From Candidatus Pantoea varia (GTDB lineage Bacteria; Pseudomonadota; Gammaproteobacteria; Enterobacterales; Enterobacteriaceae): 64,000 bases of DNA. The DNA is taken from assembly GCF_900115075.1 (NCBI RefSeq), contig NZ_FOVG01000001.1, forward strand, positions 868,001 to 932,000, in the 5' to 3' direction. How positions within the stretch are numbered: the first letter of the stretch is position 1; each line of letters begins with the position of its first letter. Position numbers and translations under genes: made by a program. Positions 19,214-27,501 of the stretch are shown here, piece by piece. The notes beneath the pieces are model-generated. The model was not told where the DNA came from and ran no database searches. It was given only the letters and a program-made list of their open reading frames with translations.

Positions 19214-19328
19214 ATGCATGGCATCTTCAGTAAAGAAGTACGAGTAAAAACGTTGACGTTGAATACCGCTTCCTTGCCGAACCTTAATTAGTGCCTCATG
19301 CAGTAATGTCTCTGGTTTTTCTGTATGA
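19214..19328 (+). pseudogene. yobF: Frame-disrupted yobF (DUF2627-like) remnant
   Basis: Read from the ATG at 19214 this stretch encodes MHGIFSKEV and then leaves the family sequence, stopping at TAG 19289. Shifting by -1 near the five-A run at 19246-19250 restores NVDVEYRFLAEP; a second -1 shift near 19284 restores SASCSNVSGFSV, ending at TGA 19326. Joined, the three parts line up without gaps against E. coli YobF as I remember it (MCGIFSKEV.., HVDVEYRFSAEP, GASCSNVS). In E. coli yobF is a 47-codon gene directly upstream of cspC, as here. Either it is a recently broken gene, or the nucleotide sequence is kept as an RNA leader. Two sequencing errors in 115 bases is a further possibility. Confidence 0.7.
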
Positions 19329-19329
19329 C

Positions 19330-19341
19330 AGCCTTCGGGCT
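19330..19341 (+). promoter_or_regulatory. UUCG-tetraloop hairpin before cspC
   Basis: AGCC-TTCG-GGCT forms a four-pair stem closed by a C(UUCG)G tetraloop, 14 bases upstream of the AAGGA ribosome site of cspC. It is likely an mRNA structure element. Confidence 0.5.
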
Positions 19342-19368
19342 AAATAAACATCTAAAGGAATTTGCAAA

Positions 19369-19578
19369 ATGGCAAAGATTAAAGGTCAGGTTAAGTGGTT
19401 CAACGAGTCTAAAGGTTTTGGTTTTATCACCCCTGCTGACGGCAGCAAAGATGTGTTCGTACACTTCTCTGCAATTCAGGGCAATGGTTTCAAAACCCTG
19501 GCTGAAGGCCAGAGCGTTGAGTTCGAAATTCAGGACGGCCAGAAAGGCCCGGCAGCCGTTAACGTTACGGCTATCTGA
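19369..19578 (+). CDS. cspC: Cold-shock-like protein CspC
   Basis: A 69-residue OB-fold nucleic-acid chaperone, practically identical to E. coli CspC. RNP1 (KGFGFITP) and RNP2 (VFVHFSAIQ) motifs are intact. The N-terminus [18 protein letters not shown] and the [11 protein letters not shown] end distinguish it from CspE and CspA. CspC is made at normal temperatures, acts as an RNA chaperone/antiterminator and affects RpoS mRNA stability. AAAGGA lies nine bases before the ATG. A terminator follows at 19621. Confidence 0.95.
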   Translation: MAKIKGQVKWFNESKGFGFITPADGSKDVFVHFSAIQGNGFKTLAEGQSVEFEIQDGQKGPAAVNVTAI

Positions 19579-19620
19579 TTCGACTCCGCCTCGGTGCATT
19601 GCACCCTGACACGGAATCTT

Positions 19621-19650
19621 AAAGCCCTGGCTCTTCAGCCGGGGCTTTCT
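19621..19650 (+). terminator. Terminator of cspC
   Basis: AAAGCCCTGGCT pairs with AGCCGGGGCTTT (one wobble) around CTTC; CTTTAT follows. Confidence 0.85.
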
Positions 19651-19715
19651 TTATGCTTCCGATGCGTAAACGTTAAGGTTACACTGCGCCGCGTTATCTG
19701 ATGCCGGAGCACCCT

Positions 19716-20525
19716 ATGTCCCTGATTTGCCCTCTTTGCCACTCTCCTCTGATCTTCTCCGACCGTAGCTGGTGCTGCGAAAATCGTCATCAGTTTGATC
19801 AGGCGAAAGAAGGCTACGTCAATCTGCTGCCCGTTCAGCATAAACGTTCACGGGAGCCGGGTGACAGTGCGGAGATGATGCAGGCGCGACGGGAATTTCT
19901 TGAGGCCGGCTACTATCAGCCGCTGCGTGATAAGGTCGTCAGCCTGCTCGCCCCGGCGCTGGACAAGCCGGAATGCAAAGTCCTGGATATCGGTTGCGGC
20001 GAAGGCTACTACACCGCCGCACTGGCCGAGGCGGCAGGCGGAGAGGCACAGATTTATGGGCTGGATGTGGCCCGAATGGCTATCCGTCTGGCGGCAAAGC
20101 GCTATCCTGCGGTGCGCTTCTGCGTCGCCTCCAGCCAGCGCTTACCCTTTGCCGATCACGCCCTGGATGCGGTGGTACGCATCTACGCCCCCTGCAATGA
20201 AGCCGAACTGGCGCGCGTGCTGAAGCCGGGTGGCCTGGTACTGACCGTCACACCTGGCCCGCATCATCTGCAACAGTTTAAAGCGCTGATTTACCGCGAA
20301 GTGCAGTTGCATGTGCCGGAGCAGAAAGCGTATCCCGGATTCACTCAGGTGACACAGCAGGCGCTGCGTTACCCGATGGCATTAACCGGCGCAGCGGCGA
20401 CAACCCTGCTGCAGATGACGCCGTTCGCCTGGCGGGCGCGGGAGGCGGTTTGGCAAACGCTGAATCAGAGCGAGCAGTTCAGCTGCGATGCCGACTTTAG
20501 CCTGACGATGTGGCAGCGCGACTAA
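19716..20525 (+). CDS. rlmA: 23S rRNA m1G745 methyltransferase RlmA
   Basis: A 269-residue enzyme, same length as E. coli RlmA (RrmA), which methylates N1 of G745 in 23S rRNA. The zinc-binding N-terminus has CPLCHSPL and CCENRHQFD, followed by [19 protein letters not shown]. The SAM site is [14 protein letters not shown], with GLDVARMAI and [12 protein letters not shown] in later strands. An ATG at 19701 is in frame, but ATG 19716 has GGAG seven bases before it and matches the family start. Its stop overlaps the convergent yobD stop by four bases. E. coli has mntP between these two genes; it is missing here. Confidence 0.95.
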   Translation: MSLICPLCHSPLIFSDRSWCCENRHQFDQAKEGYVNLLPVQHKRSREPGDSAEMMQARREFLEAGYYQPLRDKVVSLLAPALDKPECKVLDIGCGEGYYTAALAEAAGGEAQIYGLDVARMAIRLAAKRYPAVRFCVASSQRLPFADHALDAVVRIYAPCNEAELARVLKPGGLVLTVTPGPHHLQQFKALIYREVQLHVPEQKAYPGFTQVTQQALRYPMALTGAAATTLLQMTPFAWRAREAVWQTLNQSEQFSCDADFSLTMWQRD

Positions 20526-20980
20526 CGCGCTTCGACCAGGGTGTTATAGATGCGCTCCAGATCGTCGAGTTGCTGCACCGCGATCAGCAGCCGACGCTGT
20601 TCGAGCTGAATCACCAGAATGCCATCCTCAGAGAGATTCATCCCCTGAATCCGCCGGTAATCGATCCAGACACCGGCGTAAAACAATCCATCATTCTTCA
20701 TCAGTAGCGTAGGTTTCCGCAGCCAGAAGAGCCAGAACGCCAGAAAACTCAGCACCATCAGCAGTGAGGTGGTGAGCTGCGGGCCGTGATGACTGACGTT
20801 GTTCCACAGCAGGATCAGCAGCAGGCCGATGAAAATCAGGCTGTCGAGTTTATGCTGCCTGCGCAGCGCGACCCGCAAGCGGGTGGGGCCATGCCGACGC
20901 GGCAGAATCGCCTCATGGTAAACGGCAAACCCCATCAGGGCGGCGATACAACACGCAATCAACGCGTCAGTTAAAGACAT
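20522..20980 (-). CDS. yobD: UPF0266 membrane protein YobD
   Basis: A 152-residue inner-membrane protein, same length as E. coli YobD (DUF986). Three hydrophobic segments lie at about residues 5-24, 46-62 and 70-88, followed by a soluble part with [21 protein letters not shown] and [11 protein letters not shown], both conserved. Function unknown. The ATG at 20980 follows AGGTAGATGTG. It lies downstream of manXYZ in the same direction, separated by two hairpins, one with a terminator tail; E. coli has the same order. Confidence 0.88.
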   Translation of the reverse strand: MSLTDALIACCIAALMGFAVYHEAILPRRHGPTRLRVALRRQHKLDSLIFIGLLLILLWNNVSHHGPQLTTSLLMVLSFLAFWLFWLRKPTLLMKNDGLFYAGVWIDYRRIQGMNLSEDGILVIQLEQRRLLIAVQQLDDLERIYNTLVEAR

Positions 20981-20999
20981 CACATCTACCTCAAACAGG

Positions 21000-21029
21000 G
21001 TGAGCTCAGCCGGTTGTGGCTCAGCTCAC
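21000..21029 (-). repeat. Inverted repeat upstream of yobD
   Basis: Twelve-base arms (GTGAGCTCAGCC and GGCTCAGCTCAC, one mismatch) enclose GGTTGT. It stands 20 bases before the yobD start, just after the manZ terminator, and could be a 5' UTR structure or an operator. Confidence 0.55.
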
Positions 21030-21036
21030 CACGCTT

Positions 21037-21062
21037 AAAAGCCGGGAGCGCAGGCTCCCGGC
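21037..21062 (-). terminator. Terminator of manXYZ
   Basis: On the minus strand GCCGGGAGC pairs with GCTCCCGGC around four bases and is followed by TTTTAAG, nine bases after the manZ stop. Confidence 0.8.
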
Positions 21063-21071
21063 CGGGTGAAA

Positions 21072-21917
21072 TTACAGACCGAGCAGGCCGATCCAGTAAC
21101 CAAAGATACCGATGGCGAAGAAGCCGACGATAATCCACAGCGCGTTCACTTTACGGCGTAACAGCCACATACAGCCAAAGGTCAGCAGCAGCGGCACCAC
21201 GCCTGGCATCAGCTGATCAAGGATCGACTGTACCGTGGTGACGGTGGTTTTACCGGTGGAGTCAGTAATGCGCGAGACAACCAGCGGGATGTTAACGTGC
21301 GTCCACTTGTTGACCAGCGCCCCCATGACAAACAGGCCCAGAATTGAGGCGCCCTCCGTAAGCTTCTGCAGAAAACCGCCGCCCATGTCGCTGACGATAT
21401 CGATCCCTTTGCGATAGCCATACGCCACGCCGTAATAGCGGGTCAGCAGGCGCGCCAGGTTAAACAGCACAAAGAACAGCAACGGACCGAGCAGACTACC
21501 ACTCATTGCGATACCGGCACCCAGCGCGGCAAACACCGGACGTACCGTACCCCAGAAGATCGGGTCGCCAACACCGGCCAGCGGTCCCATCAGACCGACT
21601 TTCAGGCCGTTAATCGCCGCGTCGTCGATGGGCGCACCGTTGGCACGCTGCTCTTCCATCGCCATGGTGACGCCCAGTACCGGCGCGGCCACATAAGGAT
21701 GAGTGTTAAAGAACTCCAGATGACGCTTTATCGCCTGCTTGCGCTCATCGTTGTTCTCCGGATAGAGACGGCGGATAACCGGCACCATTGAGAAGCAGAA
21801 GCCCAGCGCCTGCATACGTTCAAAGTTCCATGAACCCTGGAACAGGTTAGAGCGCATAAAGACGGCGCGGACATCCCCGGGTGTCAGTTTCTTTTCGACT
21901 TTCGTAATATCAACCAT
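21072..21917 (-). CDS. manZ: PTS mannose transporter subunit IID, ManZ
   Basis: A 281-residue inner-membrane subunit of the mannose-family phosphotransferase system, which with ManY forms the sugar channel. Family features are the cytoplasmic N-terminal region (MRSNLFQGSWNFERMQALGF, WNFERMQ being the IID signature), GLMGPLAGVGDPIFWGTVRP, and the C-terminal helix pair ending ALWIIVGFFAIGIFGYWIGLL. It is the last gene of manXYZ, starting 15 bases after manY. The E. coli system takes up mannose, glucose, glucosamine and related sugars. Confidence 0.96.
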   Translation of the reverse strand: MVDITKVEKKLTPGDVRAVFMRSNLFQGSWNFERMQALGFCFSMVPVIRRLYPENNDERKQAIKRHLEFFNTHPYVAAPVLGVTMAMEEQRANGAPIDDAAINGLKVGLMGPLAGVGDPIFWGTVRPVFAALGAGIAMSGSLLGPLLFFVLFNLARLLTRYYGVAYGYRKGIDIVSDMGGGFLQKLTEGASILGLFVMGALVNKWTHVNIPLVVSRITDSTGKTTVTTVQSILDQLMPGVVPLLLTFGCMWLLRRKVNALWIIVGFFAIGIFGYWIGLLGL

Positions 21918-21932
21918 GTGCTCACCTGTTCC

Positions 21933-22736
21933 TTAATCGAGTTCGTTATCAAGATCGTTTGCGGTTGCTGCACCATTGGGTGCTCCCGCCACACGGTTGT
22001 ATTTCGGGCTGAGCTGAATGTAGAGCACCGCCATCACCACGCCAATCACGCCCAGCGCCACCAGGTTAAAGTTGGTGAAGGCCGCGGTGACGAAGCCGAG
22101 GTAGAAGAACGGCATCAGGTAGCCTGCGCGCATCATGTTGATGACCATCGCGTAACCGACCACCACAATCATGCCACCGGCGATATTCAGACCGTTGGTG
22201 ACCACTTCAGGGATAGAACTGAGCAGAGCGTGAACCGCACTGGTGCCGACCGAAATCGCCACAATCAGCGCTGGGATGGCGATACGCATCGCCTGTAACA
22301 GCAGGGCAGAGACATGGATCCAGGAGATGGCCGTGAGATTACCTTTCTCGGCAGCTTTGTCAGCCGCGTGCTGGAAGGCCACGGTCAGCGTACGCACGAT
22401 AATGGTCAGCACCTGTCCGGCAGCCGCCAGCGGAATCGCCAGTGCGATACCGGCTCCCACACTCTGACCGCCAGCGATGACCAGAATGGTCGAGATGATG
22501 GAGGCGAGGGCGGCATCAGGGGCCACAGCGGCACCGATGTTCATCCAGCCCAGCGCAATCATCTCCAGCGTACCCCCGATGATAATGCCGGTTTTCATAT
22601 CACCCAGCACGATACCAATCAGGGTACAGGCGACCAGCGGACGGTGAAACTGGAACTCATCCAGAATCGACCCCATACCGGCAATACAGGCGACAATAAA
22701 AATCAAAATAATTTGTAGCGAGGTTATTTCCATCAT
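21933..22736 (-). CDS. manY: PTS mannose transporter subunit IIC, ManY
   Basis: A 267-residue membrane subunit with about six to eight hydrophobic segments. The IIC signature lies early: GSILDEFQFHRPLVACTLIGIVLGD, with the conserved GGTLEMIALGWMNIGAAVAPD next. With ManZ it makes the permease part of the mannose phosphotransferase complex, taking phosphate from the IIB domain of ManX. The C-terminal end AANDLDNELD is polar. Start ATG at 22736; about 60 bases separate it from the manX stop. Confidence 0.96.
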   Translation of the reverse strand: MMEITSLQIILIFIVACIAGMGSILDEFQFHRPLVACTLIGIVLGDMKTGIIIGGTLEMIALGWMNIGAAVAPDAALASIISTILVIAGGQSVGAGIALAIPLAAAGQVLTIIVRTLTVAFQHAADKAAEKGNLTAISWIHVSALLLQAMRIAIPALIVAISVGTSAVHALLSSIPEVVTNGLNIAGGMIVVVGYAMVINMMRAGYLMPFFYLGFVTAAFTNFNLVALGVIGVVMAVLYIQLSPKYNRVAGAPNGAATANDLDNELD

Positions 22737-22796
22737 ACTTCTTGTCCTCAGCAGGATAACGACGAGCCCGGAAACGCAGGCGCAGAAGTGCTTCTG

Positions 22797-23759
22797 TTAC
22801 GCGTTAACTTTCGCAATCAGATCCATCATTTTCAGTTTCTGGTCACTGGAAACTTTACGCACTTCCAGTTCAATATTGCGTTCATTGAGTTTGCGGAAAG
22901 CGGCAATATCTTTTTCATCAACCGAGACCGCATTATTGACCTGGGTTTTGCCCTGGCGGAATGCCATCCCGCCGATGTTCACCGTTTTAATATCCACACC
23001 CTGTTCCACGACGCGCAGAACATCGGTGGGATTGGTAAACAGCAGCATCACGCGGTCCTGACCATACTTCGGGTTATTCCACACCCGCACCATCTTATCG
23101 ACATCCACCACATGGGCCGTAACCCCAGGCGGGGCGACCTGGGTCAGCAGGGTCTTACGCACGTGATCGTTGGCGACTTCATCGCTGACCACGATAATGC
23201 GCTGAACGTTGGTCTCTTTGGTCCAGCGCGTTGCGACCTGTCCATGAATCAGACGGTCATCTATGCGCGTCAGCCCGATTTTCATGTGATCGCCAGGCGC
23301 CATCGGTTTAACCGGTTGCACTGCAGCGGCCGGTTTTACCGCAGCCGGTGCCGGTTCGGCTTCTTTGGCTTTCAGGGCTTTAACCCCTTCACGGCCGGTT
23401 TCGACCGCGACGGCGACCAGTTCGTCAAATCCGGGATCGTCATCGCGCGCCATCAGAGTTTCGACCAGCATCGGGATATTGACCCCGGCGATGACCTCAT
23501 ACTGTGGCTTATCGACGACGATACGGCTGGCCGCATTAAACGGGCTGCCACCCCAGGTATCGACTAAAAACAGGACCCCTTTGTTGGTATCCAGTTCTGC
23601 CAGTCGTGCGTTATATTTTTCAATCAGCGTTTCTGCATTTTCACCAGGGACAAAATCTATCCAGCCGACATTGTCCTGCTCGCCCAACAGCATTTCTGCT
23701 GTTTTCAGCAGTTGTTCCGCTGCCCAGCCGTGTGTACCAATTACAATCGCAATGGTCAC
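22797..23759 (-). CDS. manX: PTS mannose transporter subunit IIAB, ManX
   Basis: A 320-residue cytoplasmic two-domain protein. The IIA domain (about residues 1-130) has the phosphorylated His10 in IGTHGWAAE and VDTWGGSPFN. An Ala/Pro/Lys-rich hinge (about 132-155) leads to the IIB domain, whose phosphorylated His172 is in RIDDRLIHGQVATRW. It relays phosphate from HPr to the incoming sugar. It is the promoter-proximal gene of manXYZ; the shared upstream region with yoaE holds an Mlc/NagC-like palindrome and a partial CRP site. Confidence 0.97.
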   Translation of the reverse strand: MTIAIVIGTHGWAAEQLLKTAEMLLGEQDNVGWIDFVPGENAETLIEKYNARLAELDTNKGVLFLVDTWGGSPFNAASRIVVDKPQYEVIAGVNIPMLVETLMARDDDPGFDELVAVAVETGREGVKALKAKEAEPAPAAVKPAAAVQPVKPMAPGDHMKIGLTRIDDRLIHGQVATRWTKETNVQRIIVVSDEVANDHVRKTLLTQVAPPGVTAHVVDVDKMVRVWNNPKYGQDRVMLLFTNPTDVLRVVEQGVDIKTVNIGGMAFRQGKTQVNNAVSVDEKDIAAFRKLNERNIELEVRKVSSDQKLKMMDLIAKVNA

Positions 23760-23906
23760 GTGCTACCTCCGTTCGCTAGAGATGCTCATCTGAGTCAATG
23801 AACTGTATTGAGTCATGCTTTGGTTATTGTTTTAACCGGGTGATTCGATTAATCGGTTTAGCGTCGAAAAAACATGGGTTAATGACGTTAAGGCGATAAA
23901 GTCGCG

Positions 23907-23934
23907 ATTTATTTTAGTGATCGAAAAAATAAAT
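23907..23934. promoter_or_regulatory. Mlc/NagC-like operator
   Basis: Perfect nine-base arms ATTTATTTT and AAAATAAAT are separated by ten bases. NagC/Mlc operators have TTATTT and AAATAA halves with a similar spacer; here the spacer is about one base longer than the consensus I remember. Mlc represses manXYZ in E. coli, which fits. Confidence 0.5.
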
Positions 23935-23936
23935 TA

Positions 23937-23952
23937 TGTGATGTCTGTCAGC
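23937..23952. promoter_or_regulatory. Candidate CRP site before manX
   Basis: TGTGA, six bases, then TCAGC: the first half is perfect and the second matches three of five positions. Confidence 0.35.
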
Positions 23953-24107
23953 TATTCACCCCGTGAAGAGGCGAGTCACCCTTTTTATGCGCCCGATCAT
24001 CTGCTCAGCAGATTGTAAAAATAAGAAAATTTTTTGACGCAATTCCCCGACCTGATACATTAACGTTCTGTTTATTACTCAGGAGTAACGGGCTTCAGCC
24101 CCCCTTT

Positions 24108-24269
24108 ATGGATCGTCACCGACGTCGCTTAACCTGTTCTTTGCGCCTCCTGGCGCGTCACCTTTCGCCTCGCGGCGTTTTCACCGCTTTCCCGACCACC
24201 CGGATGTCACGCTTTACTGCGCTGATACGCACGGGCTCAACCTGTTCCCTATTCTGGAGTCATAAATAA
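24108..24269 (+). CDS. Upstream ORF of 53 codons overlapping the yoaE start
   Basis: An open frame from ATG 24108 to TAA 24267-24269; the last A is also the first base of the yoaE ATG (TAATG). The 53-residue product is very basic (ten Arg, three His, one Lys) and Ser/Thr-rich, beginning [19 protein letters not shown]. No good ribosome site precedes its ATG: AGGAG is about 22 bases upstream, followed by a GGGCTTCAGCCC hairpin. The yoaE ribosome site (GGAG) lies inside this ORF. The overlap suggests translational coupling. E. coli has a small ORF, yoaL, in this position as far as I recall, but I cannot compare sequences. Confidence 0.5.
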   Translation: MDRHRRRLTCSLRLLARHLSPRGVFTAFPTTRMSRFTALIRTGSTCSLFWSHK

Positions 24270-25849
24270 TGGAATTTTTATTCGACCCCTCAATCTGGGT
24301 GGGCTTGATGACGCTCATCGTGCTGGAAATCGTACTGGGCATCGATAACCTGGTATTTATTGCCATTCTGGCCGATAAACTGCCGCCAAAACAGCGAGAT
24401 AAAGCACGCTTAATCGGTCTGTCGCTGGCGCTGGTTATGCGTCTGGGCCTGCTGTCACTGATCTCCTGGATGGTGACGCTGACAACCCCTCTCTTCAGCG
24501 TAGGCGGTTTCAGCTTTGCCGGTCGTGATTTAATTTTGCTGGCGGGGGGGCTGTTCCTGTTGTTTAAGGCGACGATGGAGCTGCACGAGAGGCTGGAGAA
24601 CCGGCAGCTCGACGGGTCAGGGAATCGGGGATATGCCAGTTTCTGGGCAGTCGTGACGCAGATTGTGGTGCTGGACGCGGTCTTCTCGCTGGATGCCGTG
24701 ATTACCGCCGTGGGTATGGTCAACCATCTGCCGGTGATGATGACCGCCGTGGTGATTGCGATGGGTGTGATGCTGCTGGCGTCTAAGCCGTTAACCAACT
24801 TCGTTAACGCGCATCCGACCGTGGTGGTGCTCTGTCTGAGCTTCCTGTTAATGATCGGTCTGTCGCTGGTGGCAGAAGGCTTCGGCTTCCATATTCCTAA
24901 AGGCTACCTCTATGCGGCGATTGGTTTCTCGATTCTGATTGAGATGTTTAACCAGATTGCGCGTCGTAACTTTATTCGCCATCAGTCCAATCGCCCGATG
25001 CGTGAACGTACCGCAGAGGCGATTCTGCGCCTGATGGGGGGCCGCAACCGCGCACATCAGGCCAGCAATAGTAACGCCAGCAGCAGTGAAGAGTCGGCGC
25101 TGGCGGAAGCGATGCCGCAGGAGGCGTTTAAAGATGAAGAACGCTACATGATTAATGGCGTGCTGACACTGGCTTCCCGCTCGATTCGCAGCATCATGAC
25201 GCCGCGCGGTGAGATCTCCTGGGTCGATGCGAATCGTCCGGTGGATGAGATTCGCGGTCAGTTGCTGGATACGCCACACAGCCTGTTCCCGGTCTGCCGG
25301 GGTGAGCTGGATGAAATTGTCGGCGTAGTGCGCGCTAAAGAGCTGCTGGTGGCGCTGGAGCACGGGGTAGACGTCGCGACCTTTGCGGCCAACACGCCGA
25401 CCATCGTAGTGCCGGAGACGCTGGATCCGATCAACCTGCTTGGCGTGCTGCGTCGTGCCAAAGGCAGTTTCGTGATTGTTACCAACGAGTTTGGTGTGGT
25501 TCAGGGTCTGATTACCCCGCTGGACGTGCTGGAAGCGATTGCGGGTGAATTCCCGGATGAAGATGAAACGCCCGATATTATTGCGGATGGGGATGGATGG
25601 TTAGTGAAGGGCGGAACTGATTTGCACTCGCTGCAGCAGCTGCTCGACTTCCATGAACTGGTGGACCCGACTGAAGACCACGCCTCGCTGGCGGGCCTGC
25701 TGATTGAGCAGAAAGGGCAGTTACCGCTGCCTGGCGATGTGATTGATATCACTCCGCTGCACTTCCAGATCATCGAAGCGACCGACTACCGCATCGATCT
25801 GGTGCGTGTCACCAAAGATAAACCGCATGACGAGGATGACGAGGGTTAA
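24269..25849 (+). CDS. yoaE: TerC/CBS/CorC-domain membrane protein YoaE
   Basis: A 526-residue protein (E. coli YoaE about 518). Residues about 1-240 form a TerC-type membrane domain with seven or so helices and the acidic intramembrane motifs [20 protein letters not shown] and [17 protein letters not shown] linker with Ser/Asn repeats ([10 protein letters not shown]) leads to a CBS-domain pair (about 300-430; [30 protein letters not shown]) and a C-terminal CorC/HlyC transporter-associated domain ([22 protein letters not shown]). TerC members are linked to metal efflux; the substrate of YoaE is not firmly known. A terminator follows. Confidence 0.92.
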   Translation: MEFLFDPSIWVGLMTLIVLEIVLGIDNLVFIAILADKLPPKQRDKARLIGLSLALVMRLGLLSLISWMVTLTTPLFSVGGFSFAGRDLILLAGGLFLLFKATMELHERLENRQLDGSGNRGYASFWAVVTQIVVLDAVFSLDAVITAVGMVNHLPVMMTAVVIAMGVMLLASKPLTNFVNAHPTVVVLCLSFLLMIGLSLVAEGFGFHIPKGYLYAAIGFSILIEMFNQIARRNFIRHQSNRPMRERTAEAILRLMGGRNRAHQASNSNASSSEESALAEAMPQEAFKDEERYMINGVLTLASRSIRSIMTPRGEISWVDANRPVDEIRGQLLDTPHSLFPVCRGELDEIVGVVRAKELLVALEHGVDVATFAANTPTIVVPETLDPINLLGVLRRAKGSFVIVTNEFGVVQGLITPLDVLEAIAGEFPDEDETPDIIADGDGWLVKGGTDLHSLQQLLDFHELVDPTEDHASLAGLLIEQKGQLPLPGDVIDITPLHFQIIEATDYRIDLVRVTKDKPHDEDDEG

Positions 25850-25906
25850 TTCTTCGCATTGTTGCTAAGGCGGGGCTGGCATAGCCGGCCGCGCTGAATC
25901 TTCCCG

Positions 25907-25940
25907 ACAGCCGCTGCTTCAACGCCGCGGCTGTTTTTTT
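25907..25940 (+). terminator. Terminator of yoaE
   Basis: ACAGCCGC pairs with GCGGCTGT over a 12-base loop and is followed by six T. The T tract runs into the stop codon of convergent pdeD. Confidence 0.8.
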
Positions 25941-27501
25941 ATCTGTGGGTATCGGCCTGATGCAGTAACAGCCACGCCGGGAAATCCTGCAGCGGCATCG
26001 GACGGGCAAAATAGTAGCCCTGCAGATGATCCACGCCGCGTTCGCGCAGATAATCTGCCTGCACAGCCGTTTCCACGCCCTCTGCCACCAGACTGATATT
26101 CAGACGCTGGGCCAGCGAAATCACCATATCTGTCACCGTGGCGTTAATTGCGTCAGTGCCAATGGCCGCAGTGAAAATCTTGTCGATCTTCAGCACATCA
26201 GGCTGCAGATCTTTCAGATAGGAGAGCGAGCTGTGACCGGTCCCGAAGTCATCAATCGCCAGCCGGACGCCAATCTCGTGCAGTTGCGCAATCACCGACT
26301 GATCCACCACTGGCAAGGCATCCCGCTCAGTCAACTCCACCACCAGTTTCGGTACCGGCGTAGCCGGCCACCAGAGGTTTTGCAGATCCTCAAGGATAGC
26401 GCGATCGCGAAAATGGCTGGCGGCGACGTTGATGGCAATATGGAAGGCGGGATCCCTGGGAAGCTGAGGTAATTCTCTCACCACCTCATTCAGTACAAAG
26501 CGTGTCAGCGGCTTGATCAGATTCTGGCGCTCGGCCAGAGGAATAAAGACATCCGGCGCAATCCAGCCCTGACGGGCATTATGCCAGCGCAGCAGCAGTT
26601 CAATACCATCACACTCACCGCTTTTGCTGTTGATCAGCGGCTGGCAATACACCATAAACTCTTTGGCGGTGATGCCATAACTGATTTGCCAGCTCAGGCT
26701 CATACGATTTGCGGTCGCCAGCCAGACGATATAGCCCATCAGCAGACTCAGCAGCAGCGCCAGCGGCAGCTGTGAAGGAAGCGTCGCCAGCGCCAGCCGG
26801 GTCGGAGAGGGACCATAGAGGGTCAGCGTAAACGGATAGCGCATCGAGCCCTGTTCATAGCTCACTTCATCTTCTGCTGCCACCGTGGACTCAATCAACG
26901 GGTTGCCATACTCCAGGCTCTGTCCGTTGACGTTAAAGACGGCGCGTTCTACCCACGGCAACTGCGGCTCCAGCAGATAATTGCTCATCATTTCGATGTT
27001 AATCACCTGCAATATGCCGGAGCGGTTGTCCTGGCTCTTTGGGGTCCACAGCATTAAAACTGGCGAGCCTTTCAGCAGATATTGATCGGTTGAAAGCGTC
27101 ATTCGTTCGCCGTTATAGGCAAGATCAGGCCAGGCCTGGCTGAAGGTAATCGTTCGTGGTCCAAAAACACTGGAGCAGTAGAGCACATCGTTGTCGACCA
27201 GCAGGATCGCCCGGACTGTCTGGAGGGTAGAGATTTTTTCGATCAACGGAAAACGCACATCTTTACAGGGGATGCCAACCAGACCGAGCGTGTTATTCGC
27301 GGAAACCTCAAGCGGTGAGAACATCCGGTCAAACCGCATAATAGCTTTATCGGCGAAATCCATCGCCTGCTGTTCGATACGTGACTTTTCTTCAATATAG
27401 CGAAAGGCCAGCGTCAATATCATCACCACAAGGGCGATAGACAGTGCTATGAGCAAACGCTTGCGTCTGAATTGTCCAACAAATTGCTGGGCCATAAACA
27501 T
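25939..27501 (-). CDS. pdeD: CSS-motif cyclic-di-GMP phosphodiesterase PdeD
   Basis: A 520-residue inner-membrane protein. An N-terminal helix (about residues 15-33), a periplasmic CSS domain containing LYCSSVFG and a second helix (about 245-262) precede a cytoplasmic EAL domain (about 270-515). The EAL motif itself reads ELL (GIELLLRW), but other catalytic blocks are intact: INVAASHF, LTERDAL, IDDFGTGHSSLSYL, LKIDK and AEGVET. CSS-motif enzymes are activated when the periplasmic cysteines are reduced. The frame opens at 27561; ATG 27501 with AGGTGG six bases before is preferred. E. coli PdeD (YoaD, 532 aa) sits in the same place. Confidence 0.9.
   Translation of the reverse strand: MFMAQQFVGQFRRKRLLIALSIALVVMILTLAFRYIEEKSRIEQQAMDFADKAIMRFDRMFSPLEVSANNTLGLVGIPCKDVRFPLIEKISTLQTVRAILLVDNDVLYCSSVFGPRTITFSQAWPDLAYNGERMTLSTDQYLLKGSPVLMLWTPKSQDNRSGILQVINIEMMSNYLLEPQLPWVERAVFNVNGQSLEYGNPLIESTVAAEDEVSYEQGSMRYPFTLTLYGPSPTRLALATLPSQLPLALLLSLLMGYIVWLATANRMSLSWQISYGITAKEFMVYCQPLINSKSGECDGIELLLRWHNARQGWIAPDVFIPLAERQNLIKPLTRFVLNEVVRELPQLPRDPAFHIAINVAASHFRDRAILEDLQNLWWPATPVPKLVVELTERDALPVVDQSVIAQLHEIGVRLAIDDFGTGHSSLSYLKDLQPDVLKIDKIFTAAIGTDAINATVTDMVISLAQRLNISLVAEGVETAVQADYLRERGVDHLQGYYFARPMPLQDFPAWLLLHQADTHR

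Larger units (their letters stand above)
23760..24107. promoter_or_regulatory. Shared manX/yoaE regulatory region
   Basis: About 350 AT-rich bases between divergent genes. They include the palindrome at 23907-23934 and a CRP-like half-strong site. I see no gene in it. Confidence 0.6.

Noticed and set aside
18986-19219. 77-codon minus-strand ORF upstream of cspC
   Set aside because: No ribosome site, Pro/Asn-rich random composition, and it would run antisense through the cspC leader and the yobF start.
13461-19680. Shared 14-mer TAAACGTTAAGGTT upstream of htpX and rlmA
   Set aside because: Several 14-base coincidences are expected by chance in 64 kb, and the two copies lie at different distances from their genes.
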